NCBI RefSeq assembly: GCF_007833165.1
Contig: NZ_VOBQ01000008.1
Coordinates: forward strand, 248,001 to 312,000
Length of the DNA stretch: 64,000 nucleotides
From: Caenimonas sedimenti
GTDB lineage: Bacteria; Pseudomonadota; Gammaproteobacteria; Burkholderiales; Burkholderiaceae_C
Reading direction: 5' to 3'
The notes below the pieces were generated by a model. The model was not told the origin of the DNA and ran no database searches. It saw only the letters and a program-made list of their open reading frames with translations. Below, one piece after another: positions 17,621 to 26,263 of this stretch. The translations under genes and the position numbers were made by a program. How positions within the stretch are numbered: the first letter of the stretch is position 1; each line of letters opens with the position of its first letter.

Positions 17621-18180
17621 TGAAGTTCCCTTTGCCGATCAAGGAAGAGTGCGTCGAATAGCTGGAATGCACCTATTCTAGCCTACCAATCGTTCGTTTG
17701 ATTGAAGGCACTGACGAAACTCTGCAGCGAGACCACGAGAGCATTGGCCAGCCTCACCCGGTTTCTGGGCAGCGTCGAAGAGCACGGGCACCAACCATGC
17801 TGATGCGATAAGTATTCTTATCGATACAGCGCTCATCTCAAACCTGCCGGCACAGTCCATCACTCCAATACAGCGCGAACCGTGGCAGTCACCTTTGCGG
17901 CCCTTCGGCCCGTTGCCAGATTGCGCCGACCCCATGAGTCACTCGAAATCGTACGGTACCGCAGTTGAAAGTACGGCTCGGGCACTGCTGGAGCGCCACC
18001 GGTGTCCAATGCCGCGGTTTCATGCCCGCTCGCCCTGGTCGGCATCGCCTTCTATCCGGTTCTTATCCATCGGCTCGCAGCTTCGCTCCGCGCTTCCTCC
18101 CCACGATCAGTCGCCCTCTCGCAGTTGCGCATCGCTTCGTTCGCTGTGATCAACTTGCGGGAGGACTTGCACCTCCAAGA
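17621..18180. other. Gap with operator-like repeat; no supported gene
   Basis: About 560 bp with no convincing coding region. The interrupted inverted repeat CAATC-GTTCGTTT-GATTG lies at 17687-17704, 67-84 bp upstream of the thiolase gene, and shares its AACGAACG core with the operator at 4667-4680. From about 17900 to 18180 there are only short open frames with no family features. I found no tRNA or clear attachment site, although this is where the catabolic cluster ends and element-type genes begin. Confidence 0.5.
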
Positions 18181-18233
18181 GTGCGCCCATGCTGGGCGCA
18201 CAAGAAAAAAGCCCCACGGATGTCCGTGGGGCT
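18181..18233 (-). terminator. Rho-independent terminator of the methylase-helicase gene, with adjacent hairpin
   Basis: AGCCCCACGGA at 18210-18220 pairs perfectly with TCCGTGGGGCT at 18223-18233 over a 2-nt loop. On the minus strand it is followed by a T6 tract, 17 bp after the stop of the gene ending at 18250. Just beyond lies a second perfect hairpin, GTGCGCCCA-TGC-TGGGCGCAC (18181-18201), without a T tract. The first is a strong intrinsic terminator; the second may be a backup or an element-boundary structure. Confidence 0.85.
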
Positions 18234-18249
18234 CTTCAATCGTCTGTGG

Positions 18250-21200
18250 CTAGGCAGCGCTGGGCGCTTCCATAGCCTGGGTGCCGGCGAGGTCCTTGTC
18301 GAGGTCCAATTCGGCCTCGATCTCCGCCTGCCTGGCGCGTACCTGCGCGAGTTCGTCGCGCTGTTGGAAGTCCTCCAGCAGCATCTTTTCGACGCCAGCC
18401 AGCTCTTCCTTCTTCTTCCCGTACTCGAGCCGAAGCTTCACCGGGTCTTCCACGATCCCGGCGATCGCCGTCAGGACAGCGTTGCCGACGCCCACTGCGT
18501 CGTGCATGTTCGGCCGGTCCTTCACGCAAGCCCGAAGGCCCGAGTTCGGAGCGACCACTTCCAGGTCGATGCTCACGTAGCTTCGCGAGATCTCCAGATC
18601 GAACCCGCCGACGCGCGCGAACGCACCCTCTCGCTTCGCGTTGGAACTAGCTCGGAACGCGGCGCCGATGGCGCCAGCGGTATCGGCTGCGGGCGCGACC
18701 GCCGTCGTGCTTGGCGAGCCTATCGGCTCCACCTTCGTTGATCCAGAAACCAGCGCGGCGGACTTCGCGTCCTGCTCGATCCGCACCATGTTCTGGTCGA
18801 TCCACGCCAATCTCTGCTGCAGGGAGGCCTTGCGGCCCCCAAGTCGCCATCGGTCCTGCTCCCACTGGTCGTAGGCGAACGACAGCTTCTGCACCTTGGC
18901 ATCCACCGCCACCTTCTCCATGACCAGCGGATTGCCGCTGGCCAAAGCGCGGAGTTCGGCATATGACATCGCCGAGATAGAAATGTCCTCCACCGTTCTC
19001 AGGCCCTTGTCGCCGTTCATGACTTGTTCGATGAACTTGCCCTTCACGTCTATCAGGTTCCAGCTGTAACTATCGAAGCTCGCTTCAGTGCAGTACCGCC
19101 AAAGCTCGATGCTCTCGCACTCGTTGCCTTGCCGGTCACCGCGCCCATCACGCTGCTCGATGTCGCACGGGCGCCATGGAACGTCGCAATGATGGATGCC
19201 TTTGAGCAGCCGTTGCACGTTGCTGCCGGTGCCCAGCTTCGACGTTGACCCGAAAACTACTCGGATGGTACCTTCACGGACCTTCTTGAACAGTTTGGCC
19301 TTCGCGCCGTCGGTGTCGTAGTCGTGCACGAACGCGATCTGCTCGGCCGGGATGCCGAGCGCCACGATCAGGCGCCTAAGTTCCTCGTAGACCGAGAATC
19401 CCTTCGCACCAGGTGTGCCGATGTCCGAAAACACCAGCTGCGTGTGCCGTTGCTGCTCCCCAGCTTTCCAGATGCGCACTACGTTGTTTGCGATCTGCGC
19501 CAGCTTTCCATTCGCATCGCCAGGCAGCGTTGGATTGACCAGCCGCATGTCGAGCGCCGCGCGCCGCCCATCGTTGGTTATGGCCAGCATGTTGTCTTCC
19601 TCCGGTTTGACCGTCCGATTCCGGATGGCATCGGCACGTTTGACGAGTTCCGCCGTGAACGCCTTCTGGACGTCGCTCATCTGGGAGACCATGACTTGCG
19701 GCTTCCCACCTTCGATGCGCGGGGTGGGCAGGTTCAGCATCCGTTTCGTGCGGATGTCCGCGACGCCACGGAAGATCGCCATCAGCTCGGGCAGGTTCAC
19801 GAACTTGGCGTAGCGGGACACCGTGCGGAACCCTCTCCCATCTGGGGCAAGCTCCACGCCAGTCACCGTTTCGCCGAAGCTCGCGCTCCACGCGTCGAAC
19901 TCGTAGAGCCCGTAGCGCTTGAGCGTCACGGGCTGCAGGAAGAGCTGCATGGTGTGCAGCTCCGCCAGCGAATTGCTGATGAAGGTCGCCGTGGCCATGA
20001 CCAGACCTTCTTCCTTTCCTCCCCGTGCCTGCATGATCAGGCGGGTCTTCATGAACGCGTCGAACGCGCGCTGCGAGGAGGTGTTTGCGAGCCCTGCGAC
20101 CCGCGGCATCTTGCTCAGCCGCGCCAACGATTTCAGCGCATGCGCTTCGTCGTAGAACAGCTGGTCGATACCCAGTTCATCGAACCAGACCGCGCTTTGA
20201 GCGTCGGCCTTTCCATCTTCCACCAAGCGCGTGATCCTGGCTTCGTACTCCTTCATGCGCTTTTCGATTTCCTTGATCGAGCGCTTGGCGCCGCGATCCT
20301 GAGTCAGCGACATCATCGTGCGCGCCTCTGCAAGCAGTGCTTCGATGAATGCGCGTTGCTTCTCCGGGCTCAGCATGAGCCGCTCGAAGGTCGACTGGGT
20401 CATGATTACCGCGTCCCAGTCGCCGGTGGCGATCCGCGCCACGAAGGCACGACGCTTGTCGCCGGACAGATCGTCCTTAGTGGCCATCAGCACTTTCGCT
20501 TGCGGATACAGCCGAACGAACTCGGCGGTGTACTGCGACAAGCAATGATTCGGCGTGATGTGGCACGGCTTCCTTGCCTTGCCCAGCCGACGAAGCTCCA
20601 TGCTGGCACCAGCCATCACCAGGGTCTTGCCCGCGCCGACGCAATGGCCCAGAAGGACGTTGCCGAACAGGGTCCGCCAGATTCCGGTCTTCTGGTGCGG
20701 GTACGGAGTCACCAGCTTGCTCATGCCCGGCAGGTGCAGGTGCGTCCCGTCCCAGTCGCGCGGGCGCGTCTGGTTGAAGGCGTCGTTGTAGATGCGCAGG
20801 AGGCGATCGCGTCGCGCGTCGTCTCGGTATACCCACATCCGGAACTCGTCCCGGATGGCCTGCCACTTCTCCCGTGCGGCCATGGTGGCCACCGGGTCGA
20901 CGACTTGCCGTTCCTGCACGGTTCTGGTGATCGTGGGCGGCTGCTGATTGAGCGCCGCTTCCACAAGAGTCAGCGCGCATCGCTGCGACGTGCCCCATTT
21001 GACGGTCTGGAGCGTGCGGTCGCCCACCCAATCCAGACCGCTCCCCCGGGTCTTGATCGACCAGGTTGCCGTGGACTCGTCGAAGGTGACTTGGAAGTCG
21101 TCGTCGCGCCGGTCGTTGATCAGCTTCGCGGCGAATTGCTTCACCACGTCGCAGGGGATCCAAGGTGCACCCAGCCTGGCCTCCACCTCGGCGGGACCGA

Positions 21201-23352
21201 GATCCTGAGGGATCACGGCGACCAGGGCGGGGATGTTGGCTTCGTACTCCGGGCCCGCGGCTCTCGCCTGGGCGATCTTTTCGCGGATGTTGCCGGACAG
21301 GTATTCGTCCGCCGGCACCCAGCGTGTCAGAACCGGATCGCGAAAGGCAATGCCCTCCGCCCTCAGTTCTTCGGTCACGGCCCGCACGCCCTTGCCACAG
21401 CGCTTGGCCATGTCGCGCAGGTCGATCCTGCCGTGCAGGGAGAGGCTCACGAACATCGCATCCTTGACGGAGTCGACGCGCGCGGGCACCTCGGGCGTTC
21501 CCACGGTGCGCTTGGAGAAGATGTCGGCCTTGGTCACCGTCTCGGCTTCCTCGTCCCAAATCTCCAGCGCCAGCAAGAGCGGCCAGTTGGGGTCGCTGCG
21601 CATGATTCTGCTGTTGGCCAGCGTCGTCAGCGCGCCTAGTTGCGCCACGAAGGCGTCGTAGGTCTTGTTCAGGTGGCCCTGCAGCCGCCGCAATGCTGCG
21701 TCGTCATCCGACGCGGCCTGGTGCTCGATCACGGCAGTCGCCGCATCACGGACAGCGATCATTCCGAGCAGCCGCTTACGCGCGGTGCCGGCGTAGAGGC
21801 TGTCCACGTCGAGGACCTCTTGGCCTTCGCTCACGCAGATTCGCCCGCCGCGCTCCAGGAAGGAGCCGGGTTGGACGTTGTCCACGTTCGCGTAGCGCGC
21901 CATGGGGGCCTGCGCCGCCATGCACTCTTCGACCTTGGCCTCTTCGTAGAGACCTTCGGGAAGGCCATCGATGAGGCGTGCCAGCCGCTCCTGCAGCTCG
22001 GACATTCCGCCGTCGAACACGGGCAACGCGGCCTGGCCGTGTTGCGTGCCGGTCCAGGTGAGCGTGCCCACCATGGCATCGGGATGCCGGTTGTAGTAGG
22101 CGTTGATGTCTTCGTGGGTCTGCCGCGTCTGGCCCCAGCTCCGGTCGTACTGCCAGACCGTCTCAGGTTGCCCCGGCGTGAACAGGTGCTTGCCTGCATG
22201 GGCAGTGGCAAGCCACTCCGGACTGCCCCCGAACTGCGGGAACTCCCGGCGCTTGAACACGACGATGTCGGTGACGGCTTCGGTGTTCGCGTGCGACGCG
22301 AACGCCATGCTGGGCAACCGGAATGCTGCGACGAGTTCGCCGTGCGCATCCAGGTACTTGCGATGCGTGTCGGTCTTGCTGTCCAGCGAGCCGCGGGAAG
22401 TGATCAGTACCACCAGCCCGCCCGGGCGCACGAGTTCCAGCGACTTGGCCAGGAACCAGTTGTGGATCAGCCAGGCGGCGTACGGCGCCTTGCTCGTGTC
22501 ATTTGTTTTGAACTGCCCGAAGGGCGCGTTCCCGATTGCCAGGTCGTAGAACCCGACCGGCAGGTTGGCCGTCTCGAGGCCGCTGGCGTGAACCTGCAGC
22601 CCGTAGGGCGCGAAGCAGCGCTCCAGGATGGAGGCGCTCGTCGGATCGACCTCGACCGCTGTCAACGTCGACCGCTTGGCCAGCTGGTGCGGCATGCCGG
22701 CGATGACATGGCCGACGCCGGCGGCGGGCTCGATCACGCGACCTCCCCGGAATCCGAGGCGCTGCACGATCGACCACAGCGTGGCGACCAGCTGCGGGGG
22801 CGTGAAGAACGAGGTGTTCACGCTTGCCTGCATGGCCGCGAACTCCTTGTCGGTGGTCGCCGCTTCCAGCTCCTGCCGCAGTGCGGACAGGGTGTGTTGC
22901 CCAGATCCATCCGGCGAAAACACGCGCGCGGCGCCACCCCAGCCGGAGTAGCGCAGCAACTCGCACATCTGCGCCGCCGTCGCCGTCTGCTGGGAGGATG
23001 CAAGTTCCTTGACCAAGCGCACCGCCGCGATGTTGTCCTTGATGCGTTTGGAGACGTTGTCCGCGGGCGCGAACGCCAGCGGATCCAGGACGGGCCAAAG
23101 CGTCTTGCGCTCGGCGTAGTCCGTTTTGTCGTCTGCGGCTTCGACCCACCCGGTGTTGACCAGGTCGCTCAGCTCGCCATCGTCGATTTCACCTGTGGTT
23201 ATGGCGTCGGAGAGATCCAGCGTCACCGCCGCAATCGCACTCGCCGCCTGCGCCACGGCGTGAGGCTTCGAGGGAACCTCGAAGTCCGCCATGCTGAGGC
23301 CGCCGAACCACAAGCTTTCGCTGGGCTCGGCAGCTGCACGGTGTTTCACCAT
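18250..23352 (-). CDS. N6-adenine methylase-like / SNF2-type helicase fusion of a mobile element
   Basis: About 1700 residues. I chose the ATG at 23352 because GGAG lies 8 nt upstream. Near residues 195-290 is a methyltransferase-like domain with FFTPPQLVATLW, motif I GRVIEPAAGVGHVIAG and an IGNAPFGQF motif IV in place of NPPF/Y. From about residue 890 there is a helicase domain: Walker A GHCVGAGKT (about 910), YDEAHA box (about 1077), and a second lobe with FGSTSKLGTGSNVQ and QRDGRGDRQGN. The C-terminus is coiled-coil rich. Such methylase-helicase giants are typical of conjugative elements, where they are thought to protect or process element DNA; the exact role is unknown. Confidence 0.85.
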   Translation of the reverse strand: MVKHRAAAEPSESLWFGGLSMADFEVPSKPHAVAQAASAIAAVTLDLSDAITTGEIDDGELSDLVNTGWVEAADDKTDYAERKTLWPVLDPLAFAPADNVSKRIKDNIAAVRLVKELASSQQTATAAQMCELLRYSGWGGAARVFSPDGSGQHTLSALRQELEAATTDKEFAAMQASVNTSFFTPPQLVATLWSIVQRLGFRGGRVIEPAAGVGHVIAGMPHQLAKRSTLTAVEVDPTSASILERCFAPYGLQVHASGLETANLPVGFYDLAIGNAPFGQFKTNDTSKAPYAAWLIHNWFLAKSLELVRPGGLVVLITSRGSLDSKTDTHRKYLDAHGELVAAFRLPSMAFASHANTEAVTDIVVFKRREFPQFGGSPEWLATAHAGKHLFTPGQPETVWQYDRSWGQTRQTHEDINAYYNRHPDAMVGTLTWTGTQHGQAALPVFDGGMSELQERLARLIDGLPEGLYEEAKVEECMAAQAPMARYANVDNVQPGSFLERGGRICVSEGQEVLDVDSLYAGTARKRLLGMIAVRDAATAVIEHQAASDDDAALRRLQGHLNKTYDAFVAQLGALTTLANSRIMRSDPNWPLLLALEIWDEEAETVTKADIFSKRTVGTPEVPARVDSVKDAMFVSLSLHGRIDLRDMAKRCGKGVRAVTEELRAEGIAFRDPVLTRWVPADEYLSGNIREKIAQARAAGPEYEANIPALVAVIPQDLGPAEVEARLGAPWIPCDVVKQFAAKLINDRRDDDFQVTFDESTATWSIKTRGSGLDWVGDRTLQTVKWGTSQRCALTLVEAALNQQPPTITRTVQERQVVDPVATMAAREKWQAIRDEFRMWVYRDDARRDRLLRIYNDAFNQTRPRDWDGTHLHLPGMSKLVTPYPHQKTGIWRTLFGNVLLGHCVGAGKTLVMAGASMELRRLGKARKPCHITPNHCLSQYTAEFVRLYPQAKVLMATKDDLSGDKRRAFVARIATGDWDAVIMTQSTFERLMLSPEKQRAFIEALLAEARTMMSLTQDRGAKRSIKEIEKRMKEYEARITRLVEDGKADAQSAVWFDELGIDQLFYDEAHALKSLARLSKMPRVAGLANTSSQRAFDAFMKTRLIMQARGGKEEGLVMATATFISNSLAELHTMQLFLQPVTLKRYGLYEFDAWSASFGETVTGVELAPDGRGFRTVSRYAKFVNLPELMAIFRGVADIRTKRMLNLPTPRIEGGKPQVMVSQMSDVQKAFTAELVKRADAIRNRTVKPEEDNMLAITNDGRRAALDMRLVNPTLPGDANGKLAQIANNVVRIWKAGEQQRHTQLVFSDIGTPGAKGFSVYEELRRLIVALGIPAEQIAFVHDYDTDGAKAKLFKKVREGTIRVVFGSTSKLGTGSNVQRLLKGIHHCDVPWRPCDIEQRDGRGDRQGNECESIELWRYCTEASFDSYSWNLIDVKGKFIEQVMNGDKGLRTVEDISISAMSYAELRALASGNPLVMEKVAVDAKVQKLSFAYDQWEQDRWRLGGRKASLQQRLAWIDQNMVRIEQDAKSAALVSGSTKVEPIGSPSTTAVAPAADTAGAIGAAFRASSNAKREGAFARVGGFDLEISRSYVSIDLEVVAPNSGLRACVKDRPNMHDAVGVGNAVLTAIAGIVEDPVKLRLEYGKKKEELAGVEKMLLEDFQQRDELAQVRARQAEIEAELDLDKDLAGTQAMEAPSAA

Positions 23353-23437
23353 GTGTTTGCTCCGTTGTTGAAGCGGGCGACACACGGTCCTTCCCTTGCG
23401 GGGTGGACTGCGTGCCCCGCATGGGTTGGAAAGTTGA
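23345..23437 (-). promoter_or_regulatory. Repeated structured 5' leader, copy A
   Basis: On the minus strand this leader contains CAACCCATGCGGGGCACGCA, then GTCCACCCCGCAAGGG and CTTCAACAACGGAGCA just before the start codon at 23352. The GC-rich part can fold on itself (GCGGGG with CCCCGC). The same ordered blocks recur upstream of the gene starting at 25986 and, shortened, upstream of 24301. It contains the ribosome site (CGGAGCA). It could be a translational control element shared by element genes. Confidence 0.5.
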
Positions 23438-23579
23438 TTTGCGCGGCCCGAGGGTCGCGCTGATGAAGACTTGCGTCTTCGGGGAAACGAGGGCGGCTGG
23501 CTGGTCCAGCGCCTTTCTCAAGGGCTTGCGAAGCGCTTGAGAAAGACCTCTCCCTTGCGGAAGAGGCCATCAAATTGCG

Positions 23580-23981
23580 TCAGAAAGATCCTTCGGCATG
23601 CAGCAGCCATTGCGGGCTGCCGATGGGGCCGAGGTTGGTGACGGACATGACGTGACGCTGCGAACGGCAGTTGTAGCCATGGGAGTCGACTCCGCGGCAG
23701 ACAAAGCAGCCGCCGGCGCCGAAACAGGCATAGGCGCTGGCTTCCAGCAGGCCTTGCAGCCGATCCGTCTCGTCCAGGTGTTCGCCAAGGCGTCGCACGG
23801 TGGCACTGTCCCAAGCGACGAAGCGATCGAACGTCGTGACTTCGATGGCGACGCGGCCACCGAACCACTTGGGCGCCCGGTGGCTCACTTCGACCGCCTG
23901 CCCCGACTTGAGCAGCTGGTCAAACGCTTCGCAGGTCATCGCGGCCGCCGTGGACCATCGGTTGGGCTCGTTCATCTTCAT
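23580..23981 (-). CDS. Hypothetical element protein
   Basis: 133 residues (MKMNEPNRWSTAAAMTCEAF). Its ATG overlaps the stop of the upstream 107-residue gene (ATGA), so the two are translationally coupled. It is acidic to neutral with four Cys, among them FGAGGCFVCRG, and ends YNCRSQRHVMSVTNLGPIGSPQWLLH. I do not recognise a family. The position next to the methylase-helicase gene suggests a mobile-element accessory role. Overlapping frames exist, but coupling favours this one. Confidence 0.55.
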   Translation of the reverse strand: MKMNEPNRWSTAAAMTCEAFDQLLKSGQAVEVSHRAPKWFGGRVAIEVTTFDRFVAWDSATVRRLGEHLDETDRLQGLLEASAYACFGAGGCFVCRGVDSHGYNCRSQRHVMSVTNLGPIGSPQWLLHAEGSF

Positions 23982-24301
23982 GCCGAGCCCTCCCCGTCGA
24001 AGGCGCCCTGCAGGGCCGCTTCGGCGTCGGGTGCGAGTCCCGTGGACCGAGCTTTGCGCGCTGCGCGCGGACGTGCGGGCCGTTCCTCCGCCCGCAGTGC
24101 GGGAGCAGGAGCGTTCTCGGCTGGCGCCGGTTCCAGAGCCACCGCCTCGGGAGTCGTGGCCTTGGCGTCACGGCGCGCCAATCGCCTGGTGCGCTCCAAC
24201 TGCTTGGAGCGCTGGTCCTTCGTCTTGGCCACCGGGTCATAGCCCTGGATGGCGATGCTGATCCTTCTGGGGCGCTCGATGGCGAAATGGCTTTTGGCCA
24301 T
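23978..24301 (-). CDS. Hypothetical basic, Ala/Pro-rich protein
   Basis: 107 residues starting MAKSHFAIERPRRISIAIQG. The N-terminal third is basic (KDQRSKQLERTRRLARRDAK) and the rest is Ala/Pro/Glu-rich and probably disordered. It starts after a short leader with CAACC and GGGGACAC that resembles the repeated leaders at 23345 and 25984. No known domain is visible. It is coupled to the following 133-residue gene. Confidence 0.55.
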   Translation of the reverse strand: MAKSHFAIERPRRISIAIQGYDPVAKTKDQRSKQLERTRRLARRDAKATTPEAVALEPAPAENAPAPALRAEERPARPRAARKARSTGLAPDAEAALQGAFDGEGSA

Positions 24302-24582
24302 GGGTGTCCCCTGGTTGTGAATGGAAAGTGGGTGAGTTCCGCCACTGGCGTGGCGGGCGCCGGCGCGTAGTGGCCGACTGGAAGATGGTCCGGCCTCGGC
24401 GGCACGGAACCCAGTTCATTGCTGGCATGGCGCCAGCTGCGAGACCAAAGGTCAGGCTGCGAACAATTCTAGGAGTGGTCAGGCATGCTGTCCAAGGATC
24501 GCGACCATGCGGCTTGCACAACGGCCGTGTCAGCGTCCGTTGAGTGCGCTCCGCATGCCCTCGGTGGCTCCTATATTGGCGC

Positions 24583-25374
24583 ATGGTCGACCCGCAGGAG
24601 ATCTTCGCCACGTCCTTTCTGGGCCCATGGGTGCCGCAGGCGAAGGACGGCCCCCGGCGCCGACACGTCTACCTCTCACTGGCGCACTGGTACGAGGCGG
24701 CCAAGTTCATGCCGCATGCCCCCGCCCACCGCGACGCCGTGGCCTTCTGCCCGACCGTTGCCGAGGCGCGCAAGTACGCGCGGCTGCGCGAACCGGAGTG
24801 GCGGTCGGACTGGCAGATGACGCGGCACTCCGTCCTGATCGCCGGGCTGGCGATGCTGACGCTGCAGCGCCCCGAGCTCGAGCTGCAGAAGGTGCCGCTT
24901 GACGGCCTGAAAGGTGCCCTGAGCGGCCACCTGAAGAAGGTCCCGGAACGGTTCGTGGATGCGTGCCTTGGCCGGTTCGATCAGTGGCGTACTGCGCCTC
25001 GCATCGCCGTGTTCGGGGCAGAGGCAGCGCCAAATGACGTTGTCGGAACGCGCATGGCCAAGTTGGTCGCGCCGATGCCCAGCTGGACGCTCATCACCAC
25101 CAGCCACCGGCGAACCCCGTGGACGTTGCATGACTGGGCCCTGTCCCACTACGTCCCGGTGCAGTACGTCGGCCAGGCCGATGCGCGAGCGAGCCGTCCC
25201 CTGGCACGACAGGTGGTGGAAGCGGCCGACCACGTCATCGTGTTCGAGCAGCGCCGGGACAAGCGCTTCGATCACGTGATCCAACACGGCAAGGAGCTCA
25301 AGCGCAAGCTGACGCTGGAGCTGTACGACGCTGCCGGCGGCGCCGGCTCACCCGGGCAGCTCACGCTCGCCTGA
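24583..25374 (+). CDS. NADAR-like / SLOG-like two-domain protein
   Basis: 263 residues from the ATG at 24583 (MVDPQEIFATSFLGPWVP). Residues about 25-110 resemble NADAR/YbiA-type domains: YLSLAHWYEAAKFMPH, then TVAEARKYARLREPEWRSDW and a following helix with a hydrophobic LAMLTLQRPEL core. Residues about 140-260 look like a Rossmann-type SLOG/DprA-like domain, with RIAVFGAE, SWTLITTSHR and EAADHVIVFEQRRDKRFDH. Both families are linked to NAD/ADP-ribose derivatives. It stands alone on the plus strand, divergent from the small element genes. The assignment is by pattern, not by search; an alternative is an unrelated element protein. Confidence 0.5.
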   Translation: MVDPQEIFATSFLGPWVPQAKDGPRRRHVYLSLAHWYEAAKFMPHAPAHRDAVAFCPTVAEARKYARLREPEWRSDWQMTRHSVLIAGLAMLTLQRPELELQKVPLDGLKGALSGHLKKVPERFVDACLGRFDQWRTAPRIAVFGAEAAPNDVVGTRMAKLVAPMPSWTLITTSHRRTPWTLHDWALSHYVPVQYVGQADARASRPLARQVVEAADHVIVFEQRRDKRFDHVIQHGKELKRKLTLELYDAAGGAGSPGQLTLA

Positions 25375-25383
25375 AAGACGAAC

Positions 25384-25412
25384 GGCCCGGGCAGCAGGTG
25401 CTGCGCCGGGCC
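25384..25412. terminator. Bidirectional GC-rich hairpin between convergent genes
   Basis: GGCCCGG (25384-25390) pairs with CCGGGCC (25406-25412), with an inner CAGCA/TGCTG stem. It lies between the stops of two convergent genes at 25374 and 25429. There is no T tract on either strand, so termination is likely but not certain. Confidence 0.5.
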
Positions 25413-25428
25413 ATCCAAGTTGGACCGA

Positions 25429-25986
25429 TCAGAGGGTTCCCGGCGCCGGCAGGTGCTGAACCTGACGAATCACGCGGGTCGCCGCTCCTGTGGTCGTGAC
25501 GTAGACCATCTCGCCGGGAAACACCATGTCGAACGGTGCCGGCTGCACGATGGTGACGATCCGCGGCTGCTGGTACCCGACGGGTGCGAGCTGCACGATG
25601 ATCTCCTGCGCCTGGTTGCGGGCCACGACATGCGCGGTGCGCTCGCCGAGCACGCCGCCCACGATGGTCACTGCTGCCGCGACCGCGTAGCGGTGCCGCG
25701 AGTTGGAAGCCGCGCCCGCCGCGAGCCCCAGGGTCGACCCAAGGGCAGCACCGGCGGCGCGATCACGGTAGCTCGGCTCGACCTCGCGGATCGCGACCTG
25801 CAGCACGACGCCTGCCGCTGTGGGCGCGGCGAACTGCGCCTGCGGTTGCGCATACACGTTGCCGCTTTGGGCGTGCGCGCCGCGCGGCACCACGAACGCC
25901 AGCACGAGGACGGCAAGCGCGTAGACCGCGAGCAGCACGCGGCCATGCAGCGACAGCGAGCGGTAGGTGGAAAACAGCTTTCTCAT
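25429..25986 (-). CDS. Secreted glycine-zipper envelope protein
   Basis: 185 residues from the ATG at 25986 (MRKLFSTYRSLSLHGRVLL), with GGAG 8 nt upstream; frames further upstream run through the conserved leader. An N-terminal membrane or signal segment (VLLAVYALAVLVLAFVV, then HAQ) is followed by a glycine-zipper-like region (AAGAALGSTLGLAAGAAS, VTIVGGVLGERTA) as in SlyB/Rcp-type outer-membrane proteins. The C-terminal part is beta-rich. An envelope role in the element, possibly with the conjugation apparatus, is inferred. Confidence 0.65.
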   Translation of the reverse strand: MRKLFSTYRSLSLHGRVLLAVYALAVLVLAFVVPRGAHAQSGNVYAQPQAQFAAPTAAGVVLQVAIREVEPSYRDRAAGAALGSTLGLAAGAASNSRHRYAVAAAVTIVGGVLGERTAHVVARNQAQEIIVQLAPVGYQQPRIVTIVQPAPFDMVFPGEMVYVTTTGAATRVIRQVQHLPAPGTL

Positions 25987-26055
25987 GGTGATGCTCCGAT
26001 TGAAGAGAGCACCGCCCCTGCCGGGGACATAGTGCCCCCATTGGGTTGAAGAAAG
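25984..26055 (-). promoter_or_regulatory. Repeated structured 5' leader, copy B
   Basis: On the minus strand: CAACCCAATGGGGGCACTAT, GTCCCCGGCAGGGG and TCTTCAATCGGAGCA before the ATG at 25986. The block order matches copy A (23345-23437), with ACTTTC upstream of CAACCCA in both. GGGGGCAC and GTCCCC can pair to form a hairpin. Conserved non-coding blocks before unrelated proteins suggest a regulatory RNA or a common recombination-derived leader. Confidence 0.5.
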
Positions 26056-26089
26056 TGCGCCAGGCCGGCCGCTTTCGCGGGCCACCAAG

Positions 26090-26263
26090 CTATTCGGACA
26101 AGGCGTCCGGTTCATCCGGGTCGATCAGTTCCTGATCTTCCACTGACCACGCCGGGCGCGAGACGCGCGCGTCGTGGTCGCACGTGCGGCCGCCACGGGG
26201 CTTGCGCGAGGCAAGTCCGAGCAACAGCAACACGACGCCGATGATTCCGATGGCAAGGCTCAT
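26090..26263 (-). CDS. Small single-pass membrane protein
   Basis: 57 residues from the ATG at 26263 (MSLAIGIIGVVLLLLGLASRK), which has a strong GGAGGAG ribosome site 7 nt upstream. One N-terminal transmembrane helix is followed by a basic stretch and an acidic C-terminus (DQELIDPDEPDALSE). No family is recognised. It is encoded upstream of the glycine-zipper protein on the same strand and may share its transcript. Confidence 0.5.
   Translation of the reverse strand: MSLAIGIIGVVLLLLGLASRKPRGGRTCDHDARVSRPAWSVEDQELIDPDEPDALSE

Noticed and set aside
17621..18249. tRNA gene or attachment site at the start of the element
   Set aside because: I found no cloverleaf and no matching direct repeat elsewhere in the window, so the border is not defined.
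18002..18253. Plus-strand 83-codon frame running through the terminator
   Set aside because: It covers the terminator hairpins and resembles a recurrent spurious frame; no ribosome site or family.
19324..21639. Long plus-strand open frame (771 codons) opposite the helicase gene
   Set aside because: It is the GC-codon shadow of the methylase-helicase gene; the translation is His/Arg-rich with no domain, while the minus frame has full helicase motifs.
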